Positions 45,387 to 54,344 of a stretch of DNA of 64,000 nt are shown here, one piece after another. Source of the DNA: Vagococcus acidifermentans (lineage in GTDB: Bacteria; Bacillota; Bacilli; Lactobacillales; Vagococcaceae); contig NZ_NGKC01000007.1 of assembly GCF_003987655.1 (NCBI RefSeq), positions 1-64,000 on the forward strand, in the 5' to 3' direction. The stretch's first letter is position 1. Every line of letters starts with the position of its first letter. A program made the position numbers and the translations under genes. The notes under the pieces are model-generated. The model ran no database searches and had not been told where the DNA came from. It was given only the letters and a program-made list of their open reading frames with translations.

Positions 45387-46256
45387 ATGATTCGTTTGAT
45401 TGCATCCGACATGGACGGCACACTGCTTTCGTCCCACCTCTCTATTTCGGAAAAAAACCGGGAGGCAATCAGGATAGCAGAGGATAAAGGTATTCAATTC
45501 ATGATTGCGACAGGACGTGCCTACTCGGAAGCAAAACCTGCTTTGGAAGACGCTGGTATCGAGTGTCCGATCATCACAGGAAACGGTGCCCAGGTTTTCG
45601 ACAAACACGGCAACGAACTATTTACTTTCGATATTCCAAAAAAATCCGCGTGGGACATCATGTCTCATCTGCGGGAGCATAAGCTTTATTTTGAAGTAAT
45701 GACAACAAGAGGGGTCTACTCCGACCATCAGCCCCAACGGCTGGAAAACTATGCGACGCTGCTGGCAGACTCGCTGCCTCACATTACGTATAAAATGGCC
45801 ATCGCCATGGCAGCGACCCAACTGGAAATGCAAAATATCACGTATGTTGACAGCTACCGGGAGCTGATAGATGATAATCAGCTCAAAATACTGAAAATCA
45901 TTGCATTCGATGAAAAGGGACCGGCCGTTTTGCAGCCGGCATCCGATGCAATTCAACAGGTAGAAGATATTATTGTGACATCCTCTTTCCCGAACAACAT
46001 TGAAATCAACCACTTCAGAGCACAAAAAGGAACAGCAGTCCAAATCATGGCTGACAACCTTGAGATTCCGCTGGAACGTGTGATGACGATTGGCGATAAT
46101 TTCAATGATATTTCCATGTTGAAAATTGCCGGGGTCAGCTTTGCCATGGCAAATGCCGAACCGGAAGTTAAACAAATCGCCAAATATGAAACAGACACCA
46201 ATTTGAATGATGGTGTCGGACGTGCCATTTTACGGGCTATCGAAGAGCAGTTGTAG
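45387..46256 (+). CDS. Cof-type HAD phosphatase
   Basis: The 289-residue product belongs to the Cof/YidA branch of HAD hydrolases: motif I DMDGTLLS (about 8-15), motif II ATGRAYSEA, and motif IV GDNFNDISML with a type IIB cap between. Members dephosphorylate sugar phosphates, flavin or PLP-type substrates; the specific one cannot be read off. AGGAGG precedes the ATG. The LURP-one gene follows after 31 bp. Confidence 0.92.
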   Translation: MIRLIASDMDGTLLSSHLSISEKNREAIRIAEDKGIQFMIATGRAYSEAKPALEDAGIECPIITGNGAQVFDKHGNELFTFDIPKKSAWDIMSHLREHKLYFEVMTTRGVYSDHQPQRLENYATLLADSLPHITYKMAIAMAATQLEMQNITYVDSYRELIDDNQLKILKIIAFDEKGPAVLQPASDAIQQVEDIIVTSSFPNNIEINHFRAQKGTAVQIMADNLEIPLERVMTIGDNFNDISMLKIAGVSFAMANAEPEVKQIAKYETDTNLNDGVGRAILRAIEEQL

Positions 46257-46287
46257 CATCAGGTGTCAGGTGGAAAGGTTGAGGTGA

Positions 46288-46809
46288 ATGCCTAAATACT
46301 ATATCAATCAGCACTTATTATCGGCCAATGCCCGCACCATTATCAAAGATGATATGGGAAAAGCGGCTTTTCTGCTGGTCGGCCGCTGGGGCACACGAGG
46401 AGATGTATTGTCCGTTTATGATATGCAAGGTTCCATCCTCGCAAGTATCAGACAGACGTCGTTCGCCTTGGAATCACGCTTTGACTTGTTCAAGGAATAT
46501 GAAAAAGTCGGGTCTCTCAGCCGCATTCTTTCAATCAACCGTGACTACTATTACATCAAAGGCTTGAAATGGGCGGCAGTCGGCGATATTAAACACCGCC
46601 GTTACCGGATCCATCAGTTCAACGATGTCATCATGACTATGCAGCCGGCGCTCACTTGTTACGGTGACTTTTTCGAATGCGACATCCGTTCCGAGGAAGA
46701 AGCCCCGCTTTGCATCTGCATTGCCGCGATTCTGGATTACTGGGTGAAACGCCCCAAAAAAGAAAAAAATCCTTTCAGGAACAAACGGGTTGACTTGGAA
46801 TTCAGTTGA
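46288..46809 (+). CDS. LURP-one-related protein (YxjI-like)
   Basis: The 173-residue product has the tubby-like beta-barrel pattern of LURP-one/YxjI proteins: MPKYYINQHLLSANARTIIK, VYDMQGSILASIRQT, YYIKGLKWAAVGDIKHRRYR. Such proteins are small cytosolic or membrane-peripheral proteins of unknown function. Probably cotranscribed with the HAD gene. Confidence 0.8.
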   Translation: MPKYYINQHLLSANARTIIKDDMGKAAFLLVGRWGTRGDVLSVYDMQGSILASIRQTSFALESRFDLFKEYEKVGSLSRILSINRDYYYIKGLKWAAVGDIKHRRYRIHQFNDVIMTMQPALTCYGDFFECDIRSEEEAPLCICIAAILDYWVKRPKKEKNPFRNKRVDLEFS

Positions 46810-46824
46810 CCGGCAATTCGAGAC

Positions 46825-46862
46825 AAAAAAGAGATAGCGAAAATTTCGCTATCTCTTTTAAT
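46825..46862. terminator. Bidirectional terminator
   Basis: AAAAGAGATAGCGAAA (46827-46842) pairs with TTTCGCTATCTCTTTT (46844-46859), flanked by A- and T-rich ends. It serves the LURP-one gene and the convergent 3D-protein gene. Confidence 0.88.
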
Positions 46863-46866
46863 TTTC

Positions 46867-48006
46867 TTAAAATCTCACAGTGACTGTCTGACGACCCCAT
46901 CTTTCGCACTCAGCTACCGTATTAAAATGAATATCGATCCGGGTGCCCACAATATCGCCGCCGGTATCAGCTGCCAGCCGGTATCCCAGACCGACGACCT
47001 CTACCATCGTGCCCAGCGGGATAACGCTCGGGTCTACAGCAACCACGTTCGGGTTTTGGCGCAAGTCTGTGCCGTTGGCTGTGTAAAAACTCAAGCCCGG
47101 CTGTGTGTAAGAATAAGCCGTCGAGTGCATAGTCAGCGTTGTCTTGCCGCCCGTATCAGGCTGTTGCGTGCCTTGACCGCCCTGATTCGACTGACCGCCC
47201 GTATTTGGTTCGCTCGGTTTGGTCTCAACAGTGGAGTCGGTTGTTGTTTCTGTTGTCTGACTGCTGGAATTTGCGCTCGAGCTTGAACTTGAGCTTTCCG
47301 AAGAGGCTGATGTCTCTTTGGAGATGGCTATCAGTTTTTGACGCTCTTTAGCCAATTTTTCCTGCTCTTCTTTGCTTAACCGTTCGCTTGACAGCTGGCT
47401 GAGCAGCTCCTGATTGTTAGCAAGCTTATCTTGCAGAGCAGTCACTTTGGAATCAAGCACTGCCGTCTCTTCGGTCAGGCTTTCTTCCTTGTCGGTCAAT
47501 GCCGTCTTGTTTTTCTCCAAATCGGATTTTAACGCAGTCAATGTTTCCTTATCGGCTGCCAAATCGTTGACTTTGCTTTTCTCTGCCGACTGCAGCACGC
47601 TGACTGCATAAACGCGGTTCAGAAAATCAGAAAAGTCTTCGGCTTCCAGCAAGGCGTCGACCATGTTGAAAGACGTGCCGTTCGCCTGAATATCTTGCAG
47701 ACGCCCAGCCATCAGTTCCATTCTGGCTTCAATGCTTTTTTTGATTTCTTTGATATGTTGTTCTGTGTCGGCGATTTTTTCTTGAGTCGCAGCCACTTCG
47801 TTCTTCAATTCTTCTAAGTTCTGGTACTTGCTGTTGACATCAGCCAGTGCCAGCGTTATTTCTTCGCTGATTGTCGCGTTTTCTGCTTTTGTCGCTGTTT
47901 CTTTTTCTTTGAGTTCGGAAACAGTGGCAGCCATGGATGAAGCCGGGCTTGCCAAACTAAGCACAACGGTCATAAGCGAGAATACAATGAATCTCTTAGA
48001 TTTCAA
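46867..48006 (-). CDS. Secreted 3D-domain protein with PcsB-like coiled coil
   Basis: The 379-residue exported protein has a signal peptide (KSKRFIVFSLMTVVLSL...SSMAA), a long coiled coil of the PcsB/CwlO type (about 28-230), a Ser/Thr/Gly/Gln-rich linker, and a C-terminal 3D (double-psi barrel) domain with the catalytic pattern AADTGGDIVGTRIDIHF. Related proteins (YocH, YorM) are peptidoglycan hydrolases resembling lytic transglycosylases. The start is TTG at 48006, 9 nt after AAAGGTG; an upstream GTG at 48018 abuts that site. Confidence 0.9.
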   Translation of the reverse strand: MKSKRFIVFSLMTVVLSLASPASSMAATVSELKEKETATKAENATISEEITLALADVNSKYQNLEELKNEVAATQEKIADTEQHIKEIKKSIEARMELMAGRLQDIQANGTSFNMVDALLEAEDFSDFLNRVYAVSVLQSAEKSKVNDLAADKETLTALKSDLEKNKTALTDKEESLTEETAVLDSKVTALQDKLANNQELLSQLSSERLSKEEQEKLAKERQKLIAISKETSASSESSSSSSSANSSSQTTETTTDSTVETKPSEPNTGGQSNQGGQGTQQPDTGGKTTLTMHSTAYSYTQPGLSFYTANGTDLRQNPNVVAVDPSVIPLGTMVEVVGLGYRLAADTGGDIVGTRIDIHFNTVAECERWGRQTVTVRF

Positions 48007-48154
48007 GAAAGTCCACACCTTTCATGATTCTGAGTTTACAAACACACCTAATTATACTAAAAGTTTCCATCGGTTTTGTAACATTTTCTTTACAAATTAT
48101 TACAATGTGAGTAAACTGTGTCATGTAACTGATTACGCAGGAAGGATGATTGAA

Positions 48155-48634
48155 ATGACCAGCCAAATTTATTATGCTAGTCCATTATTTTCAAATATGG
48201 AACAGCAATACAACGCACACATTGTGGCCAAACTCCGCAGTTTGTATCCGCAAGAATCGTTTTATGTGCCTCAGGAACAAACTGCTATCAATGATAAACA
48301 AGCGTATGCCGATGCCAAAATGATTGCCCAATATGACACCGAACAGCTGTTGAAAAGCAAGCTCATGCTGGCTGTCCTGGACGGTCCGACCATTGACGTC
48401 GGTGTCGCCTCTGAAATCGGCGTCGCTTATCAGGCGGGGATTCCGATTGTGGCCCTCTTTTCTGACAGCAGACAGCAAGGCGCTGACCATCCGGAAAAAA
48501 TCGCCGCCTTGAAAGATGTGGCAGAGTCGCAGTTTCCTTATGTCAATCTCTACACGGTCGGACTGGTCAAACTGAACGGTGCTGTTTACGCAACAGAAGA
48601 CGACTGGATGCGCGGTATCGCAGCCTATTTGTAA
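48155..48634 (+). CDS. Nucleoside 2-deoxyribosyltransferase family protein
   Basis: The 159-residue product matches the Ndt fold: QIYYASPLFSNMEQQYN at the start, a middle helix region, VLDGPTIDVGVASEIGVAYQAGIPIVAL with the catalytic Glu in the ASEIGVAY helix. Ndt enzymes swap bases between deoxynucleosides in salvage. ATG at 48155 lies 9 nt after AGGAAGG; the frame continues far upstream across the 3D gene but without a start site. Confidence 0.88.
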   Translation: MTSQIYYASPLFSNMEQQYNAHIVAKLRSLYPQESFYVPQEQTAINDKQAYADAKMIAQYDTEQLLKSKLMLAVLDGPTIDVGVASEIGVAYQAGIPIVALFSDSRQQGADHPEKIAALKDVAESQFPYVNLYTVGLVKLNGAVYATEDDWMRGIAAYL

Positions 48635-48638
48635 CACT

Positions 48639-48679
48639 AAAAAAACAGGAACAGCCGGTTACGGTTTGTTCCTGTTTTT
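48639..48679. terminator. Bidirectional terminator after the deoxyribosyltransferase gene
   Basis: AAAAAAACAGGAACA (48639-48653) pairs with TGTTCCTGTTTTT (48667-48679). The stop of the convergent membrane protein gene lies in the loop. Confidence 0.85.
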
Positions 48680-49465
48680 GCGTTTCAAGATTTCTTTTTT
48701 CAAAAGTTCCCGCAATTCTTCTTCATGTTCAAATTCCGTCAGTGTCAGCTTGTTAAAGTTCTTCAACAAATGCCGGAATGTAAAGCGCGGCGTCGGCAGA
48801 GACGGCACTTTCTCGCGAAACAGCTCCGACCATTCCTGCAAACTGTCCCGCCGCTGCTGTAATTTTTGTTCCACGCCCTGTTCCAGCTTTTGACGGTACT
48901 CGCGGTATTCTGCTTTGCTTTTCTCCATCGCGTCGTACCATTTGCGGATAATCTGACGGCTGGCCAGCAAGCTGGTGACAGAATAAACGGTATCCGTCAG
49001 AAGAACGCCCAGCAGAAGCACCGGCAAAACCAGCCCGAAACGTTGTGTCAGAAACAGGACAAGCTGTGTCATCTCCGGTTGAATCACGTTGATAATCAGC
49101 ACACACGCAGCCCCCCAAAACAATGAAACAGGCAGCGCCACGCGGCCGTGGATATTGAACGGCACACCATGGTAATCCCACCACGTCGCGTGAAATAGTT
49201 TTTCCAGCAACAGACTGGTCACGTATTCAATGACGGTCACTACGGTCGTCGCCCAGAGATAAAGCTGCCCGAGGTTGTTCTGATAAGGAGTGACAAAATA
49301 CAGGACGGCCAAAATACCAAACCCGTAGACCGGGCAATAAGGACCGACGAGAAACCCTCTATACACAAATTTTTTAGCTTTTATCGAACAGTAAATCGTT
49401 TCCCACAGCCAGCCGATAAAGGCATAGAGACAGAACAGCAAAACGATTTCGCTGAATTTTTCCAT
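48659..49465 (-). CDS. CmpB/YbbM-like putative ABC permease membrane protein
   Basis: The 268-residue product has about five transmembrane helices and the PF06541-type opening FCLYAFIGWLWETIYCS, then RGFLVGPYCPVYGFG and HGRVALPVSLFWG, followed by a long basic helical tail (about 170-268). The family is annotated as a putative ABC permease but its function is unproven. ATG at 49465 is chosen because AAGGAAG lies 8 nt upstream. It diverges from the ABC exporter pair. Confidence 0.8.
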   Translation of the reverse strand: MEKFSEIVLLFCLYAFIGWLWETIYCSIKAKKFVYRGFLVGPYCPVYGFGILAVLYFVTPYQNNLGQLYLWATTVVTVIEYVTSLLLEKLFHATWWDYHGVPFNIHGRVALPVSLFWGAACVLIINVIQPEMTQLVLFLTQRFGLVLPVLLLGVLLTDTVYSVTSLLASRQIIRKWYDAMEKSKAEYREYRQKLEQGVEQKLQQRRDSLQEWSELFREKVPSLPTPRFTFRHLLKNFNKLTLTEFEHEEELRELLKKEILKRKNRNKP

Positions 49466-49547
49466 TCGCACCACTTCCTTTTTTAGATAAGGATCGTTTT
49501 AATATTATATCCACACTTTCACTTTCAAATCAACTTTTTTTAGACTA

Positions 49548-49570
49548 CAATGTTAACATGACTAACATTG
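49548..49570. promoter_or_regulatory. Operator-like inverted repeat at the ABC exporter promoter
   Basis: CAATGTTA (49548-49555) and TAACATTG (49563-49570) form a perfect 8-bp inverted repeat over a -10-like TACAAT (49546-49551), 19 bp before the exporter start. The size and spacing suit a MarR- or TetR-type repressor; no regulator gene is adjacent. Confidence 0.5.
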
Positions 49571-49588
49571 CCGGAAAGGAGGCAACAG

Positions 49589-51331
49589 ATGCGATCATTT
49601 TTACCATACACCAAGAAATACCGCAAAGAAATCATTTTAGGCCCTATTTTCAAATTTTTGGAAGCCGTATTTGAATTAATGCTGCCGCTGTTTATGGCTA
49701 AATTGATTGATAACGGCATCCGTGCAAATAACCGGACAGTGACACTCCAGATGGCAGGAATCATGCTGCTGATGTCATTTATCGGACTAGGCTGCGTACT
49801 GACTTGCCAATACTACGCTTCCATCGCCTCGCAAGGATTCGGTACCGAACTGCGAAATGACGTGATGCGGCGCATCAACCGGTTTTCCCATGCGGAAATC
49901 AATCACTTCGGCACGTCAACACTGATTACCCGTGTCACTAACGATATCAACCAGCTGCAATATGCGCTGGCGATGCTGATCAGGCTGGCTATCAGAGCGC
50001 CGTTTTTAAGCATCGGTTCGATTTTCATGGCCTTTACTATCCGCCCGCAAATCACTTGGGTGTTTTTGCTGACTCTGCCGATATTCAGCCTGCTGCTGAT
50101 GCTGATCATGAAACGGACGGTGCCGCTGTACAAGCGAGTCCAAATAAAAATCGATAAACTGAACTTGGTCATCAGCGAGCATCTTAGCGGCGTGCGCATC
50201 ATCCGGGCTTTCGCAAAAAAACAAACGGAAGCGGCCAAAGTCGCAAAGACCAGTGACGAACTGGCGGAGGCCTACACACGCGTGGCGAACATTTCTGCTT
50301 TGCTGACGCCGGCAACGACACTCATCATGAACAGCGTCATCATTCTCATTCTCTACTTGGGCGGCATCGATGTCGATACAGGTGCGATGGGGCAAGGAGA
50401 TGTGCTGGCGCTTGTCAATTACATGACGCAAATGCTGCTGGCGCTGATTATCGTGTCGCAGCTGGTCATCGTCTTCACCCGCGCATTTGCCTCTGCCGGA
50501 CGAATCAATGAGATTTTAAAGACTGAACCGTCGGTCGTCGATTCCGGTGACAGCGCCACTGCCAGCTGGCAGCAAACACCAGCTATCGTAACGTTCAAAC
50601 AGGTGGACTTCCGCTACACGCCAAAAAGCGGACGGGCACTGACAGACATCTCATTTCAGCTTAAAACAGGCGAGTTCATGGGAATCATCGGACCGACCGG
50701 CAGCGGAAAAACCACGCTGATGCAGCTCATCCCGCGGTTTTACGACATTTCAGCCGGCGAACTGCTGATCCACCAACAGCCGATTACAAACTACTCCCTC
50801 AACGAACTGCGCCGCCATATCGCGACTGTCCCCCAGACGAGCGTGCTGTTTTCAGGCACCATCCGCAGCAATTTGCAGTGGGGAAAACCGCATGCCACGG
50901 ATGAAGAATGCTGGCACGCGCTGGACATCGCCCAATGCACCGAATTTGTCAAAGGTCTGCCACAACAGCTTGATGCACCGGTGTTAGCCGGCGGAAAAAA
51001 CTTTTCCGGCGGACAAAAACAGCGGCTGACCATTGCCCGCGCCCTGATCAAACAGCCGGCGCTGCTGATTTTGGACGACTCGCTCAGCGCACTGGATTAC
51101 CAGACAGATTTGAATTTACGAAACGCTTTGCGGAAAAACATGGCGGGCACGACAATTATTGTTATTTCCCAGCGGATCAGTTCGGTGCAAGGAGCCGACA
51201 ACATCCTCGTGCTCAATGACGGCGGACAAGACGGCTTTGCCAGCCACGATGTCCTGATGCAGACATCCAAAACGTACCGCTCAATTGCCGAATCCCAACT
51301 GAACAATAAGGAGGCGACCATTCATGCTTAG
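49589..51331 (+). CDS. Heterodimeric ABC exporter, subunit with degenerate ATP site
   Basis: The 580-residue product has six transmembrane helices followed by an ATPase domain with Walker A GPTGSGKTT, signature FSGGQKQRL and Walker B LLILDDSLSALD. The residue after the Walker B Asp is Asp instead of the catalytic Glu, as in LmrC/BmrC/YheI subunits. It pairs with the overlapping downstream gene to form a multidrug or lipid exporter. ATG at 49589 follows AAGGAGG; the open frame from 49568 would overlap the promoter repeat. Confidence 0.93.
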   Translation: MRSFLPYTKKYRKEIILGPIFKFLEAVFELMLPLFMAKLIDNGIRANNRTVTLQMAGIMLLMSFIGLGCVLTCQYYASIASQGFGTELRNDVMRRINRFSHAEINHFGTSTLITRVTNDINQLQYALAMLIRLAIRAPFLSIGSIFMAFTIRPQITWVFLLTLPIFSLLLMLIMKRTVPLYKRVQIKIDKLNLVISEHLSGVRIIRAFAKKQTEAAKVAKTSDELAEAYTRVANISALLTPATTLIMNSVIILILYLGGIDVDTGAMGQGDVLALVNYMTQMLLALIIVSQLVIVFTRAFASAGRINEILKTEPSVVDSGDSATASWQQTPAIVTFKQVDFRYTPKSGRALTDISFQLKTGEFMGIIGPTGSGKTTLMQLIPRFYDISAGELLIHQQPITNYSLNELRRHIATVPQTSVLFSGTIRSNLQWGKPHATDEECWHALDIAQCTEFVKGLPQQLDAPVLAGGKNFSGGQKQRLTIARALIKQPALLILDDSLSALDYQTDLNLRNALRKNMAGTTIIVISQRISSVQGADNILVLNDGGQDGFASHDVLMQTSKTYRSIAESQLNNKEATIHA

Positions 51332-53087
51332 AATGTCACTCAATACATCTGTTGTGACACGTTTTCTGCCTTACCTGAAACGCTACCGGAAAGAAGTAGC
51401 GGCGGCGCTGTTTCTGGGAGCCATCGGCGGAACCACCAGCGCCCTGATTACCTATTACACCGGGAAAGCCATTGATACGATGCTGGGAAAAGGCCAGGTC
51501 GCGTTCACTGCACTGTTTACGATTTTCGGACTGCTGGCCGGACTGATTGTCACAACGACCATCTCCCAGTGGTGCGTACAGATTTTAGGCAACCGCGTTG
51601 CTTACCAGTCTGTCGCCGTTTTGCGAAAAGATACCTTCGCTCATTTGAACAACTTGCCGCTGCGGTATTATGACCAGACAGCCCACGGCAATATCATGAG
51701 CCGGTTCACCAATGATTTGGATTATGTATCGGAAGCGACTGCCGCGATTTTTACCAACATCTTCAGCGGCATGATGGTCGTGGCTGTCTCGCTCGTGAGC
51801 ATGCTGCGGCTAAATGGCCTCATGACGCTAACAGTGATTTTAGGAACTATCTGTATTTTTGTTGTCAACTGGATTGTTGCGCAAACGACACAAAATAAAT
51901 TCGCGTCACAGCAAAAAATCATCGGCAACATGACCGGCTATGTTTCTGAAATCGTCGGCAACCAAAAAATCGTCAAAGCTTTTCAATATGAGCCGCAAGC
52001 ACAGCAGACTTTTGAACAAATCAACGAAACGTTGAATACCATCGGGCAGCAGGCGCAATTCGCCTCCTCTTTAACCAACCCGCTGTCGCGTTTCGTGGAT
52101 CACATGACCTATATCGCCATTGGATTGACCGGGGGGCTGCTGGCCCTTCAGGCAGGCAGCAGTGTGACCGTGGGCATGATTTCCAGTTTCATTATTTATG
52201 CCTCGCAGTTTGCCAAACCGTTTATTGAACTGTCCGGAATCATGACGCAGCTGCAAACCGCACTGGCGGGACTGGAGCGCACCTTCCACATTCTCGATAC
52301 GCCGACTGAAACGCCTGACTCTGACAAGGTACTGTCGAAAGAAACGGTGCGGGGCGATGTGGTTTTCGATCATGTCAGCTTTTCCTACTCACCAGACACA
52401 CCGCTGATTCAAGATTTCAACCTGACCGTCAAAGCCGGCGACACAGTGGCCATCGTCGGGAAAACCGGGGCAGGGAAGTCCACTCTGGTCAACCTGCTGA
52501 TGCGTTTTTATGATGTCGATGAAGGAGAAATCCGCATTGACGGCATCCCGATCAACACGCTATCACGCGATTCTCTGAGACGGTGCTTCGGTATGGTCTT
52601 GCAGGACACGTGGTTGTTCGCCGGCACGGTCCGCGAAAATCTGCTCTTCGGCAACCCGCATGCCAGCGATGAAGAAATGACAGCCGCCTGCAAAGCTGCT
52701 TCAATCCATTCGTTCATCGAGCGCTTGCCTGACGGATATGACACGCCGATCGGTCAAGATGGCATCAAGATTTCCGACGGCCAGCGCCAGCTCCTGACCA
52801 TCGCCCGCACGATGCTCAGCCAGCCGCCGATGCTGATTCTCGATGAAGCGACCAGCTCGGTGGACACATTGACTGAACAGCATATCCAAGACGCGTTTCT
52901 GCGGATGATGGCCGGCAAAACCAGTTTTGTCATTGCCCACCGTTTGACGACGATTAAAGAAGCAGACAGTATTCTGGTCATGGACCACGGCCAAGTCGTC
53001 GAAGTCGGCAGCCATAGCGACTTGCTAGAGCGCACAGACAGCTATTACCGCCGGTTGTATCAGGCGCAATTTGATAAAGATGAGTAA
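51324..53087 (+). CDS. Heterodimeric ABC exporter, subunit with canonical Walker B
   Basis: The 587-residue product has six transmembrane helices and an ATPase domain with Walker A GKTGAGKST and Walker B MLILDEATSSVD (catalytic Glu present), but its signature reads ISDGQRQLL, with Asp in place of the first Gly. With the partner this predicts one active and one degenerate composite ATP site, the LmrCD/BmrCD pattern. The start overlaps the upstream gene by 8 bp and has its own AAGGAGG 9 nt before the ATG. The transported compound is unknown. Confidence 0.93.
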   Translation: MLRMSLNTSVVTRFLPYLKRYRKEVAAALFLGAIGGTTSALITYYTGKAIDTMLGKGQVAFTALFTIFGLLAGLIVTTTISQWCVQILGNRVAYQSVAVLRKDTFAHLNNLPLRYYDQTAHGNIMSRFTNDLDYVSEATAAIFTNIFSGMMVVAVSLVSMLRLNGLMTLTVILGTICIFVVNWIVAQTTQNKFASQQKIIGNMTGYVSEIVGNQKIVKAFQYEPQAQQTFEQINETLNTIGQQAQFASSLTNPLSRFVDHMTYIAIGLTGGLLALQAGSSVTVGMISSFIIYASQFAKPFIELSGIMTQLQTALAGLERTFHILDTPTETPDSDKVLSKETVRGDVVFDHVSFSYSPDTPLIQDFNLTVKAGDTVAIVGKTGAGKSTLVNLLMRFYDVDEGEIRIDGIPINTLSRDSLRRCFGMVLQDTWLFAGTVRENLLFGNPHASDEEMTAACKAASIHSFIERLPDGYDTPIGQDGIKISDGQRQLLTIARTMLSQPPMLILDEATSSVDTLTEQHIQDAFLRMMAGKTSFVIAHRLTTIKEADSILVMDHGQVVEVGSHSDLLERTDSYYRRLYQAQFDKDE

Positions 53088-53127
53088 AAAAATCTCCGGA
53101 TGCTCTTTGGCAAGCATTCGGAGATTT
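53088..53127. terminator. Terminator between the ABC exporter and folT
   Basis: AAATCTCCG pairs with CGGAGATTT, extended by ATGCT/AGCAT with one mismatch. A-rich on the left and T-containing on the right, it probably serves both convergent genes. Confidence 0.7.
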
Positions 53128-53131
53128 GTGT

Positions 53132-53653
53132 TTATAAAATACGTAATGACCCTCTTTGATACAGCAGCGTGCGGCAGGTGTGGTATGTCAGAAAGACATT
53201 GACCGGAAACTGCAGCAGCGCTTTGCCGATGCGTAGCGGCAAATTGGCAATCGCAACCGGCCCCATCATAAGATACAGCCAAAGCGTGTTCAAGATGATA
53301 TCGATGATTACCATAATCAGCAAGTTGCTGATGAAGGCTGACCGCCAGCTGATATCCCGCTTATGAAAAAACAAGCCGTAGATGGCTCCTGTCAAAAAAG
53401 CTGATACGCTGAACCCTGGAAAATAGCTCCCCGTGACTGGAAACAGCGTGATGCCGATGAAGTCCGCCAATGTCGTACCGACCCCTGCCAAAAGAGGTCC
53501 GAATAACAGGCCCATCATCACCGTCGGAATAAATGAAAAACTGATTCTCAAAAACGGCAGCTGAATGGCTAAAAAACGTGTCAAAATCATCTGCAGCGCC
53601 ATCAATAATCCCATCGTCGCGATGGTTCGAGCTGTGAAATAGTTTCTATTCAA
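53132..53653 (-). CDS. folT: Folate ECF transporter S component
   Basis: The 173-residue product has six hydrophobic helices and the FolT pattern: ARTIATMGLLMALQMILTRF, RISFSFIPTVMMGLLFGP, GVGTTLADFIGITLFP and a C-terminal RIGKALLQFPVN. It binds folate and works with the shared EcfAA'T module encoded elsewhere. The start is TTG at 53653, 9 nt after AAAGGAG; the ATG at 53662 directly touches that site. A THF riboswitch precedes it, confirming the substrate. Confidence 0.93.
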   Translation of the reverse strand: MNRNYFTARTIATMGLLMALQMILTRFLAIQLPFLRISFSFIPTVMMGLLFGPLLAGVGTTLADFIGITLFPVTGSYFPGFSVSAFLTGAIYGLFFHKRDISWRSAFISNLLIMVIIDIILNTLWLYLMMGPVAIANLPLRIGKALLQFPVNVFLTYHTCRTLLYQRGSLRIL

Positions 53654-53704
53654 TTTTAGCATCTCCTTTAATTAGAGCTGCTCACTTACACCTATGCAGC
53701 GAAC

Positions 53705-53797
53705 GCGAAAAAAGCACCGCAAATACATTGTATTTTTCGTCCAGCGGGCAACATCCCATCCCGCCGGCACTTGACGCGCTAATTTCTACTCTGTTTT
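53705..53797 (-). ncRNA. Tetrahydrofolate (THF) riboswitch
   Basis: On the minus strand the conserved order is visible: AGAGTAGAAATTAGCGCGTC, AAGTGC, GGGATGGGATGTTGCCC, ACGAAAAATAC...GTATTT and GCGGTG. P1 can form between GAAATTAGC and GCTTTTTTC. It lies about 50 nt before folT. A downstream hairpin GCTGC/GCAGC next to the ribosome site suggests control of translation. Assigned by eye against the folT/folE-type THF riboswitch family. Confidence 0.82.
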
Positions 53798-53848
53798 ATT
53801 TTTATTTCACAGACGAAATATACCATACTTTCTGAAAGAACACCATTT

Positions 53849-54226
53849 TTATATTTCAGAAATGTTTTCCAGCTCTTTCAACAGCAGGACGGCTGTACTG
53901 GCATTGGTCGCCAACGGGATTTCGTACACATCGCTCAGGCGAATCAACGCATTGACATCCGGTTCGTGGGGCTGGGCTGTCAGCGGGTCGCGCAGGAAAA
54001 TCACCATATCCATCGTCCCTTCGGAAATTCTGGCGCCGATTTGCTGGTCGCCGCCCAGCGGTCCGGATTTGAAACGGTGGATGGAAAGGCCGGTCTTTTC
54101 CATGATGCGTGTGCCTGTTGTGCCTGTCGCATACAATGTGTGTACGTTCAACACGTGCTCGTATGTCTGGGCAAGCTGAACAATGGCTTTCTTCTTCTTA
54201 TCGTGCGCAATTAATGCAATATTCAT
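53849..54226 (-). CDS. mgsA: Methylglyoxal synthase
   Basis: MgsA converts dihydroxyacetone phosphate to methylglyoxal and phosphate, a bypass when sugar phosphates accumulate. The 125-residue product has [10 protein letters not shown] at the start, [16 protein letters not shown] (phosphate binding), [13 protein letters not shown] with the catalytic Asp region and [18 protein letters not shown]. Full length, single gene, divergent from the msmK-type ATPase. Confidence 0.97.
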   Translation of the reverse strand: MNIALIAHDKKKKAIVQLAQTYEHVLNVHTLYATGTTGTRIMEKTGLSIHRFKSGPLGGDQQIGARISEGTMDMVIFLRDPLTAQPHEPDVNALIRLSDVYEIPLATNASTAVLLLKELENISEI

Positions 54227-54280
54227 CGTCTATCCTCCATTTTTTCGGCATTATGACAAATAACCTTGGGCAATTTGACA

Positions 54281-54309
54281 TTGTATAGGGCTTACATTTT
54301 CATTATACT
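54281..54309 (+). promoter_or_regulatory. Promoter of the msmK-type ATPase
   Basis: TTGTAT (54281-54286), 17-bp spacer and TATACT (54304-54309), 35 bp before the start codon. Confidence 0.6.
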
Positions 54310-54344
54310 CTAATTATCAAATAAAAAGAAAGAGTGAACGGCAA

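Noticed and set aside
53025-53282. Minus-strand frame across the end of the ABC exporter and folT.
   Set aside because: It overlaps both genes in a wrong frame and crosses their terminator.
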